The notes: generated by a model not told the origin, from the letters alone. A stretch of DNA of 64,000 bases from Paracoccus sp. N5 (GCF_000371965.1 NZ_AQUO01000001.1:696827-760826); one strand, 5' to 3'. Counted from the first letter of the stretch, positions 41,269-49,709 are shown. Program-made: numbers and translations.

Positions 41269-42495
41269 CTAGCGCATCGGCAGCGGCGCCGGGAGTAACA
41301 AGCTTGTCGGGAAACCCGGTATGCTCCGCGCGATCCAGCGCCGGGCGCGGCCATGGCCGAACCATTCCACCCTGCCCGCCCGCCGCAGTTCCGCCAGCGC
41401 GCGCTGCACGCTGCGCGGGCTGACATCCAGCGCCAGGGCCAGCGCCGAGCTCGACCAGGCCTCGCCATCAGCCAGCAGGGCCAGCAGGCCCGCGTGATCG
41501 CCCTCGACCGGCGGGGCCAGCACGGCGATCCTGCGCCCGCCGCGAGGCTCCAGCACGAAGCCCTGGCCGGTCGCCCTGATCTCGGCGAGCGGGGCGAGGT
41601 GCCCGCGCAGCCGCCCGATCTCGACCCGCAGCCTCGCGCGATGCGATTCGTCGGCATGGCGGGCGCGAAAGGCACGCGCGAGCAGGGTTTCGCGCGACAC
41701 GTCGCCCGGCCACGCCTCGGCCAGGGCGCGCAATAGCGCCATCAGCACCGGCCGCCCGGCCAGCGGCACAACCGTCGCACCACACCGCAGAAAATTGCGG
41801 CAGGCATCGACCAGCAGCATATCCGAGCCGATCAGCGCCTCGACCCCAGCCAGGTCCAGCAGCGTCTCGCGCCCGCTTTCGATCAGCCGCGCGGCCGGGG
41901 CGTCGAAGGCGGCGCGCGCCTGTGCGACCTCGGCGGCCAGCGCGGCGATGCCCGTCTCCTGCGCGGCACGGGCGGCCCGGTCCAGTGCGACCCGCGCATC
42001 CCCGGCCCGGATGCGGCGCATGGCAATGCCCGCGGCGACCAACCAGCAGCCGGGGCGCGACGCCGGGGGCAGCGCGGCGGTATCCAGCGCCTCCAGCACC
42101 GCCTCGGCCTGATAGAGACGCCCGGTCAGCAGCAGCAGCCGGGCCTGCAGGTAGCCGGCATGGGCGGCGTTCGCCCAGTCGTCCTGCGCCGCAAGCGCGC
42201 CTCGCGCCGTGCCAAGCGCCCGCTCCAGTCCGCCCAGGTCGCGCGTGACCAGCGCGATTTCCGCCGCGGCCAGCCGGCAGCGGGCGCGGGCCAGGGGATC
42301 GGCTCTGAGTCCCCGCGCGGCGCGGCGCAGCAGGTCCCGCGCCCGGTCCAGATCGCCAAGTTGCGCCATGGCGATGCCGCGCAGTGCCAGCGCCGGCGGG
42401 TCGTCGCGCAGGGCGACCCGCTTCAGCGCCGTCAGCGCATCCCCCGCCGCCAGCGCCTGCGCCGCTGCCGCAATCCCGTCATGCTTGTTACTCAC
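41269..42495 (-). CDS. TPR-type transcriptional regulator with C-terminal winged helix
   Basis: I place the start at a GTG (42495), which leaves 64 bases for divergent promoters; an ATG at 42528 is the alternative. The 408 residues begin with helical TPR-like repeats (LALRGIAMAQLGDLDRARDL; AAHAGYLQARLLLLTGRLYQ). They end with DNA-binding text, SRETLLARAFRARHADESHR in one domain and ALALDVSPRSVQRALAELRR then AGRVEWFGHGRARRWIA, a winged helix. It faces a small membrane protein and a DUF899 gene, and shares a transcript with the beta-propeller and cupin genes, so it probably controls both. Confidence 0.75.
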   Translation of the reverse strand: MSNKHDGIAAAAQALAAGDALTALKRVALRDDPPALALRGIAMAQLGDLDRARDLLRRAARGLRADPLARARCRLAAAEIALVTRDLGGLERALGTARGALAAQDDWANAAHAGYLQARLLLLTGRLYQAEAVLEALDTAALPPASRPGCWLVAAGIAMRRIRAGDARVALDRAARAAQETGIAALAAEVAQARAAFDAPAARLIESGRETLLDLAGVEALIGSDMLLVDACRNFLRCGATVVPLAGRPVLMALLRALAEAWPGDVSRETLLARAFRARHADESHRARLRVEIGRLRGHLAPLAEIRATGQGFVLEPRGGRRIAVLAPPVEGDHAGLLALLADGEAWSSSALALALDVSPRSVQRALAELRRAGRVEWFGHGRARRWIARSIPGFPTSLLLPAPLPMR

Positions 42496-42559
42496 GCCCG
42501 GATGCCGCCCCGTCCTAGACTGCTTCATGTCCCGCAAAGCATCGGACGGGAGGCCCGCA

Positions 42560-42799
42560 ATGACAACGCCCACGCAAAAGCCCGGCGCGGCAGGCTGGCT
42601 GGCCCTTGCGGCGGCGCCCTGCTTCGCCGCCATGGCCGGAATCACGGCGGCCTCGCCCGCGCTCTGCCTGTCCGACCCCGGCCCGCTGCCGCTGGACGGC
42701 ATGGCCACGATGTATCTGCTGATGGCCCTGTTCCACCTGCCGCCCTGGTTGCGGCTGATGGCCGGCCGACATCCCATCCCGAAAGGAGACCGACCATGA
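42560..42799 (+). CDS. Small hydrophobic membrane protein
   Basis: From ATG 42560 after GGGAGGC, 79 residues: MTTPTQKPGAAGWLALAAAP then CFAAMAGITAASPALCLSDP, ending in MYLLMALFHLPPWLRLMAGR. Two hydrophobic stretches suggest a membrane hairpin. It overlaps the DUF899 start by ATGA, so they are co-translated. No family known. It lies divergent from the TPR regulator. Confidence 0.7.
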   Translation: MTTPTQKPGAAGWLALAAAPCFAAMAGITAASPALCLSDPGPLPLDGMATMYLLMALFHLPPWLRLMAGRHPIPKGDRP

Positions 42800-43482
42800 C
42801 CCAAGCCATCGTTTCCCGCGAGGCATGGCTGGAGGCCCGCAAGGCGCTGCTGGCCCGCGAACGCGACATGACCCACCAGCTCGACGCGCTGCGCGCCGAG
42901 CGGCGGAGGATGCCCTGGGTCCGCATCGACAAGCCCTATCGCTTCATGGGGCTCGACGGCGAGGTGACGCTGGGCGACCTGTTCGGGACCCGCAGCCAGC
43001 TCGCCGTCTATCACTTCATGCTGGCGCCGGGATCGGAGCATATCTGCTCGGGCTGCGCCTTCGTCGCCGATCATGTGGATGCCGCCCGCCAGCATTTTGA
43101 GCAGGCCGACCTGGCCTTCGCCGCCGTCTCGCGCGCGCCGGTCCCGCAGATCGAGGAGGTCCGGCGGCGGATGGGCTGGCGCCTTCCCTGGCTGTCCTCG
43201 GGAGACGGCGATTTCAACCACGACTTCGGCGTTTCCTTCACCGAGGAGGATCGCGCCGCCGGCCGGGCGATCTACAATTACGGCACGGTGATCAGGAACA
43301 GCCCGGACATGTTCGGGGTCAGCATCTTCGTGCGGCAGGACGACGCCATCTTCCACAGCTATTCCACCTATCACCGCGGCGTGGAACTGCTGATGGGCGC
43401 GTTCAACTGGCTGGACCTCACCCCCAAGGGCCGCAACGAGAACGGCGCCATGAGCTGGCTCAGGCTGCATGACGAATACTGA
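42796..43482 (+). CDS. DUF899 (thioredoxin-like) family protein
   Basis: The 228-residue protein starts MTQAIVSREAWLEARKALLA and shows YRFMGLDGEVTLGDLFGTRS, LAVYHFMLAPGSEHICSGCA with two Cys close together, LAFAAVSRAPVPQIEEVRRR and FSFxF-type FNHDFGVSF. This matches DUF899, a family with a thioredoxin-like fold but unknown reaction; CSGC could be a redox pair (C-x-x-C). It is co-translated with the small membrane protein. Confidence 0.88.
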   Translation: MTQAIVSREAWLEARKALLARERDMTHQLDALRAERRRMPWVRIDKPYRFMGLDGEVTLGDLFGTRSQLAVYHFMLAPGSEHICSGCAFVADHVDAARQHFEQADLAFAAVSRAPVPQIEEVRRRMGWRLPWLSSGDGDFNHDFGVSFTEEDRAAGRAIYNYGTVIRNSPDMFGVSIFVRQDDAIFHSYSTYHRGVELLMGAFNWLDLTPKGRNENGAMSWLRLHDEY

Positions 43483-43795
43483 GCCGGGCGCAGAGGATCA
43501 GGGCGGGCGCTGAGCATCCGGCGCTTAGGACGATATCAGGGCATCTGTCCTGACGATGGGCTGGGGTGCCTGCTGGCCGGGCAATGAATGCCCCTCGATA
43601 ACCGCGAGCAGGGGAAACAGGTCGCAAGCGGCCAGGGGACACGGCTTGCAGCCCCCGGCTGCCCGCCCTAAATTCCGACCATGATGTTCGTGTCCACATT
43701 CTTCCCGCTGATCTGACCGGCCCTGCCGCCGGCGCTTTCGCGCCATCAGATCGACACGGCGGCCCGCGATTAGGGCGCCAAGCGGAGAATGCGTG
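43483..43795. other. Gene-free region upstream of the PhyH gene
   Basis: No frame with protein-like composition. A few bases before the PhyH gene GCGGAGAATGCGTG provides the ribosome site. Nothing else recognised. Confidence 0.4.
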
Positions 43796-44584
43796 ATGAC
43801 CAATCCCGAACCCACCGGCCTGACCAAGCATCAGGTTCAAAGCTTCATCGAGGACGGCTTCGTCAGGATCGACGGCGCCTTCCCCACCGACCTCGCCCAG
43901 CAATGCCGGGACGAGTTGTGGGCGGCGACGGGCCTCTCGCCCGACCGGCCCGAGGGTTGGACGCGACCCGTCATCCGGATCGCATCGATGTCCACGCCCG
44001 CCTTCGTCCAGGCCGCCAACACCCCGCTGCTGCATCGGGCCTATGACCAGCTTGCCGGGCCGGCGCGCTGGCTTGCGCCGCAAGGGCTGGGCAGTTTCCC
44101 GATCCGCTTCCCCTCGCCCATCGCCCCCGGCGACGATGGCTGGCATGTGGACATGAGCTTCGGCAACAGCCCGGATTTCATGGAGTGGCGGGTCAATGTC
44201 AAAAGCAGTGGCCGCGCGTTGCTGATGCTGTTCCTGTTCTCGGATGTCGGGCCCGGCGATGCACCGACCCGGATCAGGCAGGGCTCGCATATGGCCATTG
44301 CCCGCGAGTTGCTGCCCCATGGGGCGGCAGGCGCGACGCTACGGCAATTGTCGGCGAACGGCTATGCCTCGACCGAGACCTGCCCCGAGGTGCTGGCGAC
44401 CGGCGCGGCGGGCACGGTCTATCTGTGCCATCCGTTCCTGGTCCATGCCGCACAGCCGCACCGGGGGACAAGACCCCGCTTCATGGCCCAGCCGCCCTTG
44501 CTGCCCAAGGGCGAGTTCGACCCGGCCTTGCCGCCCTCGCCCGTCCAGATCGCCATCCGCAGGGCCTGCGGGCTGGCATTCTGA
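43796..44584 (+). CDS. Phytanoyl-CoA dioxygenase (PhyH) family protein
   Basis: From ATG 43796 the 262-residue protein has the double-stranded beta-helix of Fe(II)/2-oxoglutarate oxygenases: LTKHQVQSFIEDGFVRIDGA at the start, GWHVDMSFGNSPDFMEWRVN with the metal-binding HxD, APTRIRQGSHMAIARELLPH and GTVYLCHPFLVHAAQPHRGT with the distal His and the Arg for 2-oxoglutarate. Members hydroxylate small molecules. The substrate is unknown. It stands alone between two minus-strand genes. Confidence 0.88.
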   Translation: MTNPEPTGLTKHQVQSFIEDGFVRIDGAFPTDLAQQCRDELWAATGLSPDRPEGWTRPVIRIASMSTPAFVQAANTPLLHRAYDQLAGPARWLAPQGLGSFPIRFPSPIAPGDDGWHVDMSFGNSPDFMEWRVNVKSSGRALLMLFLFSDVGPGDAPTRIRQGSHMAIARELLPHGAAGATLRQLSANGYASTETCPEVLATGAAGTVYLCHPFLVHAAQPHRGTRPRFMAQPPLLPKGEFDPALPPSPVQIAIRRACGLAF

Positions 44585-44681
44585 AACCGGCAGGGTCCGG
44601 GGCTGCGTCAGATGAGCGACGCCCAGGCATCGGTGACAACACCCTGCGTCTTCCTGGCCCTCTCCATGCCGCCGCCGTCGT

Positions 44682-46058
44682 TCACCTTGCGACGATGAAA
44701 AGACGGCTGCCGTCGCGGATCAGTTCCAGCGCCGCGACGGCTCGGCGGCCGGCAAGCATGCCACGCAAATCCGCGACCGAGGAAACCGGCGTCCGGTTGA
44801 CGGCGACGATCATGTCGCCGCGGCGCAGGCCGATCCAGGCCGCAAGGCTGTCCGGCTCGACGCTGTCGACCATGATCCCGGCACTGCCCGCCCGGCGCGC
44901 CTCCTCCGCCGAGGCGTTGCGCAGCCGGGCGCCATCCAGCGGCGTGCCGGCGAAATCACCGGAGGAGGTCGCATCGGCGGTGATGGTCAGGGCGACCTCC
45001 CGCGCATCCCCGTCGCGCCTGACCGTCAGGCGGATGGTGCTGCCGACGGGCGTCAGGCCCAGCCGGTTGCGCAGATGCGTGGCGCCCTGCACCGGGGCGC
45101 CGTCGACAGCGGTCACCACGTCCCCCGCCTTCAGCCCCGCCTTCTCGGCGGGCGAGCCGGGCTCGACATTCGCGATCACCGCGCCGTGGATGCCGCCCAG
45201 CTCCAGCGCCTCGGCCAGGTCGGGCGTCATGTCGTGCATGCCGATGCCCAGCCTGCCGCGCCGCACCTCGCCGTGCTCGATCAGCTGCCGCATCACGGCG
45301 ACGGCCATGTTGCTGGGCACCGCGAAGCCGATGCCGATATTGCCCCCTGCCGGGGTCAGGATGGCGGTGTTGATGCCGACCAGCCGGCCGTCCAGCGTCA
45401 CCAGCGCGCCGCCCGAATTGCCCGGATTGATCGAGGCGTCGGTCTGGATGAAATCCTCATAGCCCTCGCGGCTGATGCCGCTGCGCCCCAGCGCGCTGAC
45501 GATGCCCGAGGTCACCGTCTGGCCCAGGCCGAAGGGGTTGCCGATGGCGGCGACGAAGTCGCCGACCTGAAGGCGGTCGGAATCGCCGATCTCCAGCGCG
45601 ACCAGATCCTCGGCCTCGATCCGCAGCAGGGCGATTTCCGTGGCCTGGTCGGCGCCGACGAGCTCGGCCCGGAACTGGCGCCCGTCCTTCAGGGTGACGC
45701 TGATCGCGCTGGCCTCGGCGACGACGTGATGGTTGGTCAGCACATAGCCGTTCTGGGCGTCGACGATCACGCCGGAGCCGGCGCTCATCTGCCGCCGCAC
45801 CGGCGGGTCGCGAAGATCGAAGAAGCGGCGGAAATAGGGATCGTTGTAAAGCGGGTTCGATACCGCCGGCGTTTCCGAGACCACCGCGATATTGACCACC
45901 GCCGGGGTCACGCGCGACAGCATCGGGGCGATGGTGGGAATACCGCCCCCAGCCTCGGGCATGGGCTGCCCGACAGCCGCTTGGGGCGGCGCGACCAGCG
46001 CCAGGATCGTGCACAGCGTGATGACGGCCGCGCGCAGTCGGGGGATTTTCATCGACAT
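44682..46058 (-). CDS. htrA: Periplasmic HtrA/Do-type serine protease
   Basis: The 458-residue protein has a signal peptide (AAVITLCTILALVAPPQAAV), a chymotrypsin-fold domain with VLTNHHVVAEA (His111) and INPGNSGGALV (Ser215), and two PDZ domains (RGRLGIGMHDMTPDLAEALE; AGSAGIMVDSVEPDSLAAWI). The third triad position, normally Asp in a T/S-D-I-A-L motif, is Glu141 here (ATEIALLRI). HtrA proteases degrade or chaperone unfolded periplasmic proteins under heat or envelope stress. It follows the Hsp20-SPW cluster after a terminator, with its own GGAG ribosome site. Confidence 0.9.
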   Translation of the reverse strand: MSMKIPRLRAAVITLCTILALVAPPQAAVGQPMPEAGGGIPTIAPMLSRVTPAVVNIAVVSETPAVSNPLYNDPYFRRFFDLRDPPVRRQMSAGSGVIVDAQNGYVLTNHHVVAEASAISVTLKDGRQFRAELVGADQATEIALLRIEAEDLVALEIGDSDRLQVGDFVAAIGNPFGLGQTVTSGIVSALGRSGISREGYEDFIQTDASINPGNSGGALVTLDGRLVGINTAILTPAGGNIGIGFAVPSNMAVAVMRQLIEHGEVRRGRLGIGMHDMTPDLAEALELGGIHGAVIANVEPGSPAEKAGLKAGDVVTAVDGAPVQGATHLRNRLGLTPVGSTIRLTVRRDGDAREVALTITADATSSGDFAGTPLDGARLRNASAEEARRAGSAGIMVDSVEPDSLAAWIGLRRGDMIVAVNRTPVSSVADLRGMLAGRRAVAALELIRDGSRLFIVAR

Positions 46059-46114
46059 CGGCAATCTCCGTTTGATCGGTGGTGATTTCCTTTCTCGCCC
46101 GAGACCAGACGGAG

Positions 46115-46149
46115 AACAAGAAAACGGCCCGGCGGGTTGCCGGGCCGTT
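46115..46149 (-). terminator. Rho-independent terminator after the Hsp20-SPW operon
   Basis: AACGGCCCGGC (46123-46133) and GCCGGGCCGTT (46139-46149) pair perfectly around GGGTT. On the minus strand the stem is followed by TTTTCTTG. It is 8 bases after the SPW gene stop. Confidence 0.85.
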
Positions 46150-46156
46150 CGGGAGG

Positions 46157-46522
46157 TCACGCTGTCGAATAGGGCCGGTCGTCGCCCGACCACAGGCTGA
46201 CGCCCGCCAGGATCGCGACGACCAGACCGGCGATCACATGCACCCACATCGCCGCCGCGAGGGTCGCGAAGCCCAGGACCCAGGGCGCGATCACCGCCCA
46301 GAGGCCAAGGGCGACATTGGCCCATTCCTCAAGCCTGTGGAACGCGAAGAGCGCGGCCAGCGCGATCAGCGTCATCGCGGCCCCGACGAGCCAGGCGTTC
46401 CACGCCGCGGCGGTCTCGGCCGCGAAGCCGAGATACCAGGGCGACAGCAGAAGACCGAGACCGGCAACGACATTGGCGATGTCGAATGCCGTCCGGCGAT
46501 CGAGAGACAGGGATTTCAGCAT
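46157..46522 (-). CDS. SPW-repeat membrane protein
   Basis: The 121-residue protein has four membrane helices in two SPW-type repeats: NVVAGLGLLLSPWYLGFAAE and NVALGLWAVIAPWVLGFATL. The first has the SPW triad, the second APW. Function unknown; such proteins are often encoded with stress genes. It lies third behind two Hsp20 genes, with two hairpins (46567-46586 and 46596-46618) in the gap. Confidence 0.88.
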   Translation of the reverse strand: MLKSLSLDRRTAFDIANVVAGLGLLLSPWYLGFAAETAAAWNAWLVGAAMTLIALAALFAFHRLEEWANVALGLWAVIAPWVLGFATLAAAMWVHVIAGLVVAILAGVSLWSGDDRPYSTA

Positions 46523-46624
46523 CGTTCACTCCTCCTTGTCGGTTGCTTGGTGATCCCGTCAATGGACCTTCCCCTGCGGGGGAAGGCTGGATGCGGCGGC
46601 GGCGGTTGTCGCCGCCGCGATGGC

Positions 46625-47128
46625 TCAGCCCTTGATGGCGATGCGCTTGACCTGCGACTGCGCCTTTTCCGTCTTGGGCAGGGTCACGGTCAGCACGCCG
46701 TTCCTGAAATGCGCATCGACCTCGTCCTCGCGGATCTCGGCGCCCAGCGGGATACGGCGCTCGAAACGGCCGTAAAAGCGTTCCGAGAATTGCCGGTCCT
46801 TATCCTCGACCTCCGAGCGTTTCTCGCCCTTCAGCGTCAGCACGCCGTCATCCAGCAGGACTTCGATGTCCTTCTCGTCAAGGCCCGGCACCTCGGCCGT
46901 CACCCTGATCTCCTTCTCGTTGTCGGAGATCTCGACGCTCGGCCAGCCGCCGCCAAAGGCAGGGACCGTGCCGACCGCGGGCAGGCTGAAGCCGCGGAAG
47001 ACGTCGTCGAACAGCCGGTTCACCTCGCGATGCAGCGACAGGAAGGGATCGCGGTCGCCGTCGCGGAAGGCGGTGGGAAGCTGGTTGCCGCCATTGCGGT
47101 TCCAGGGGATCAGATCACGGACATTCAT
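46625..47128 (-). CDS. Small heat-shock protein Hsp20 (class I-like)
   Basis: The 167-residue protein has an N-terminal MNVRDLIPWNRNGG and the alpha-crystallin domain: WPSVEISDNEKEIRVTAEVP, GVLTLKGEKRSEVEDKDRQF and AHFRNGVLTVTLPKTEKAQS with the GVLTVTLPK signature. It is an ATP-independent holdase for unfolding proteins. It follows the other Hsp20 gene with an 83-base gap and GGAGGA ribosome site, so it is on one heat-inducible transcript. Confidence 0.93.
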   Translation of the reverse strand: MNVRDLIPWNRNGGNQLPTAFRDGDRDPFLSLHREVNRLFDDVFRGFSLPAVGTVPAFGGGWPSVEISDNEKEIRVTAEVPGLDEKDIEVLLDDGVLTLKGEKRSEVEDKDRQFSERFYGRFERRIPLGAEIREDEVDAHFRNGVLTVTLPKTEKAQSQVKRIAIKG

Positions 47129-47211
47129 GATTTTCCTCCTTCATGGCAACAGGTTGCCGGAAACGCCGGGCGCTGCCCGGCGGCCGGCGGGGATCGTGCG
47201 GTGACAGGGCC

Positions 47212-47688
47212 TCAGGCGGCCTGCTTGCCGGTCTCGACCTGCTGCGGCTGGGATTTGGGCAGGGCCTTGGCCGGGGCGATCTCGATCCGGCGCGGCTTCA
47301 TCTCTTGGGGGATCTCGCGCCGCAGGTCGATCGTCAGCAGCCCGTTCAGCAGTTCGGCGCCGGTCACCCTGACATGATCGGCGAGTTGGAAGCGCCGGCG
47401 GAAGCTGCGCTCGGCAATGCCGCGATGCAGATACTCGCCCTTGTCCTCGCCAGCCTTGCGGCCGGTCACCGTCAGAACGGTCCGTTCCTGCGTGATGGCC
47501 AGTTCGTCGGGCGAGAAGCCCGCCACCGCCATGGTGATGCGATAGTCGTCCCCGCCGGTCCTGGCGATGTCATAGGGCGGCCAGTTGTCGACCGTCTCGA
47601 CCCGGCTTGCCGCTTCCAGCGCGTTCAGCATCCGGTCGAAACCGATGCTCGACCGGTAGAGAGGGGAAAAATCGAAAGTGGTTCTCAT
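47212..47688 (-). CDS. Small heat-shock protein Hsp20 (IbpA-like)
   Basis: From ATG 47688 the 158 residues begin RTTFDFSPLYRSSIGFDRML, the typical N-terminus of IbpA-like proteins, then WPPYDIARTGGDDYRITMAV, HRGIAERSFRRRFQLADHVR and GLLTIDLRREIPQEMKPRRI. The Pro-Pro-Tyr-Asp and IPEEMKPR motifs put it with class A alphaproteobacterial Hsp20s, which are commonly under ROSE thermometers. It is first gene of the stress operon, and both a candidate thermometer and a sigma-32 promoter lie upstream. Confidence 0.93.
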   Translation of the reverse strand: MRTTFDFSPLYRSSIGFDRMLNALEAASRVETVDNWPPYDIARTGGDDYRITMAVAGFSPDELAITQERTVLTVTGRKAGEDKGEYLHRGIAERSFRRRFQLADHVRVTGAELLNGLLTIDLRREIPQEMKPRRIEIAPAKALPKSQPQQVETGKQAA

Positions 47689-47695
47689 AGCCACA

Positions 47696-47710
47696 TCCTC
47701 CGTTGAGCAA
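47696..47710 (-). promoter_or_regulatory. ROSE-like RNA thermometer hairpin over the Shine-Dalgarno
   Basis: The minus-strand RNA has UUGCUC-AACG-GAGGA just before the start of the first Hsp20 gene. UUGCU can pair with AGGA, leaving one G of UUGCU unpaired, which is the conserved ROSE arrangement. This hides the ribosome site at low temperature and melts on heating. Confidence 0.65.
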
Positions 47711-47793
47711 CATGGATACAAGTCTTTCGCCGTGCGGTGCCGTTGCATCCGCCCCGGCATGCCGGCCCCGTTCGAGGCTTCCGGCGATCCACG

Positions 47794-47821
47794 ATTTAGG
47801 GCGAGGAAATGGCGGTTCAAG
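47794..47821 (-). promoter_or_regulatory. Candidate sigma-32 (RpoH) promoter
   Basis: On the minus strand CTTGAA (47821-47816) and CCCTAAAT (47801-47794) are 14 bases apart, close to the heat-shock consensus CTTGAA and CCCCATNT. Transcription would start near 47787, giving a leader of about 100 bases to the first Hsp20 gene, long enough for a ROSE element. Confidence 0.55.
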
Positions 47822-48075
47822 GGGATGAAAGCGCCGCGAATGCGGCCTCTTTCGTGCGCCCGGAAAGCCCCTGTCTGGCTGATAAAAGGCACAGGAAAAG
47901 CGCGGGAGACTGTCCGCCGTCAAGCCGGCTAGCGCTGGCCTAAAAAAAGATGAATATCCCCTGCATCCCGTCCAATCGGAATCATGGGAAATGGATCGAG
48001 ACATCTTCGCGCAACGTTTCGGCCGTAGTGAGAGTCGGCGTTACAGCGAAGAAAGCAGGTGCCCCCGCGCATCCG

Positions 48076-48276
48076 CTATTTCTTGCGTTTTTTCGCAGGC
48101 ACGCCGGTGGCGGCGTCTGCCGCCTCTTTCGCCAACCGTGCAGCCTTGAGGGATGCCGTCAGCTCGCTCCTCTTGCGGGCCTGTTCATCGACGATGAGCT
48201 TCGCCTCGGAAGTGGTGCGATCCATCGCCGTCAGGGGCGCAGGGTCGCGGAAAAGGTTTCTCGCCTTGGCCAACAT
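48076..48276 (-). CDS. Hypothetical small basic protein
   Basis: A 66-residue protein MLAKARNLFRDPAPLTAMDR followed by a helix with many Arg, Lys and Ala, and a basic tail GVPAKKRKK. Ribosome site CGGGAGAC precedes the ATG. No family known. It lies downstream of the cold-shock gene in the same direction and could be a small stress protein; 47822-48075 shows no other gene. Confidence 0.55.
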   Translation of the reverse strand: MLAKARNLFRDPAPLTAMDRTTSEAKLIVDEQARKRSELTASLKAARLAKEAADAATGVPAKKRKK

Positions 48277-48330
48277 ACGGGTCTCCCGAAGGGGTTCAGC
48301 CCGGCCAGATGGCCAGGCTGTTCGACAGGA

Positions 48331-48537
48331 TCAGGCGAGCGCCAGCCTGCTGGCCGATTCGCGACCATCGCGGCCCGACTCGATTTCGAAGGTCACGGCC
48401 TGACCATCCGCAACGCTGTTAAGCCCGGCCCGCTCGAGGGCCGAGATGTGCAGAAACACGTCCTTGCCGCCATGCTCGGGCGCGATGAAGCCGAAGCCCT
48501 TGGCGGCGTTGAACCATTTCACGGTGCCATTGGCCAT
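48331..48537 (-). CDS. cspA: Cold-shock protein CspA family (first copy)
   Basis: The 68-residue protein MANGTVKWFNAAKGFGFIAP has RNP1 (KGFGFI) and RNP2 (DVFLHISALERAG) of the cold-shock domain, and the C-terminal end typical of alphaproteobacterial CspA. It binds single-stranded nucleic acids and acts as an RNA chaperone on cold shift. It precedes a small basic gene. It is distinct from the copy at 49503, about 70% alike by eye. Confidence 0.93.
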   Translation of the reverse strand: MANGTVKWFNAAKGFGFIAPEHGGKDVFLHISALERAGLNSVADGQAVTFEIESGRDGRESASRLALA

Positions 48538-49094
48538 CGTGATATCTCCTTGTGGATTTGTCGCTCGCGGAATGCAGCAACCCGGCCCAGTCAGTTCAGT
48601 TCAGTTCAAAAGCAGACCGAAGCCGAAAGGAGACAGGATGCAGAGAGAATCAACGTAGCGCCCCCTGTATGCGCCTTCGCGCCGGATAAAGCAAAACATT
48701 CTTGCATCGCATTTGTCCGATGCCTGAATCAATGGAGCCAAACCTGGCTATTTTCCACTTGGCCAGACAAAAATTCCCGGAATCGCTCGAAAACCGATTG
48801 ATCTGAGAATTTTCGACTGGAACCCGACCATGAGAATGGTGGGACATTATCTTCTGCCCCCATCTTCGGACGCACCTATAGCGTATACCTACTAAGCGCA
48901 GGGTTGCGCTTGTACGCCAAGGGCATCGGAATATCCGAGGCACTCGAAAGTCCCGGTAGCTTATCTTTCTTGCGATAGCTCTTGGCCGAGGCCCCACAGC
49001 CTGTTCAGGATCGACCAGCTGGCTTTCGGCTGGTCACTCTGCGGAGCATTTCCATTCCCGCACAGGCACCGCCATAGCAGGACCAACCCCGGTC
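48538..49094. other. Gene-free region between cspA copy and DUF982
   Basis: No protein-like frame on either strand. A long leader is usual for cold-shock genes and could occupy the part nearest 48538. The base composition is more AT-rich (48600-48900) than the neighbours. No repeats seen. Confidence 0.4.
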
Positions 49095-49385
49095 TCAGAT
49101 CGTCGCCATGCAAGCGGACAAGGGACGTGCGGATTGTGCGATCGAGGTTTCGGGCACGAAACCGGCAGCTTTTGCAGCAGCGATGAAAGCCCGTCGCGCC
49201 GATCCCACCGATACAAGGCAGTGCAGGGCGGCATCCAGCTGCTCCAGCGCATGGTGCTGGGCCGTATTGGAAACCGGCCACCTCCTGCGGAGCCAGTATC
49301 TCGCCTGCTCGATCGTGCTGAACTTCTGCACTTCGCCGGCAGACGAAATGACGAATGAAAGGGGCGTACCCCAGTGAATTTCCAT
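49095..49385 (-). CDS. DUF982 family protein
   Basis: From ATG 49385 the 96-residue protein MEIHWGTPLSFVISSAGEVQ reads on as TIEQARYWLRRRWPVSNTAQ, HHALEQLDAALHCLVSVGSA and RRAFIAAAKAAGFVPETS. This is the DUF982 pattern, a family of small proteins common in Rhizobiales and Rhodobacterales with no known activity. A possible ribosome site is weak. It lies between two cold-shock genes. Confidence 0.8.
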   Translation of the reverse strand: MEIHWGTPLSFVISSAGEVQKFSTIEQARYWLRRRWPVSNTAQHHALEQLDAALHCLVSVGSARRAFIAAAKAAGFVPETSIAQSARPLSACMATI

Positions 49386-49502
49386 AATGAAACTTTTCTG
49401 TCGGAACGGTCGGAATGGCGGGCAACGCATGCCCACCCTCCTCAAGGAAAAGCGGAGACGGCATGAAGCCGACCCCGCCTGTATTACCCTTCGGCGCTGC
49501 TC

Positions 49503-49709
49503 TCAGGAGAGAACGAGATTCGTTGCCGATTCCCGGCCATTGCGGTCACGCTCGATATCATAGGCGATCGCCTGGCCATCGTTCAAATGATGGATGCCGG
49601 CGCGCTCGAGCGCGGAAATATGGATGAAGACATCCTTCGAGCCCGTTTTCGGGGCAATGAAGCCGAAGCCTTTATTGGAGTTGAACCATTTCACGGTGCC
49701 ATTGGCCAT
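49503..49709 (-). CDS. cspA: Cold-shock protein CspA family (second copy)
   Basis: The 68-residue protein MANGTVKWFNSNKGFGFIAP shows KGFGFI (RNP1) and DVFIHISALERAG (RNP2). The ATG at 49709 follows GAAAGGAACAG. It differs from the first copy mainly in the loops and C-terminal residues. Two cold-shock proteins 1 kb apart suggest a local duplication or a general stress island. The 250 bases upstream contain only its leader. Confidence 0.93.
   Translation of the reverse strand: MANGTVKWFNSNKGFGFIAPKTGSKDVFIHISALERAGIHHLNDGQAIAYDIERDRNGRESATNLVLS

Noticed and set aside
41269..43470. A 733-codon minus-strand frame across the regulator and the DUF899 gene
   Set aside because: The part beyond 42528 lies opposite the DUF899 gene and has no family match; only the regulator part is real.
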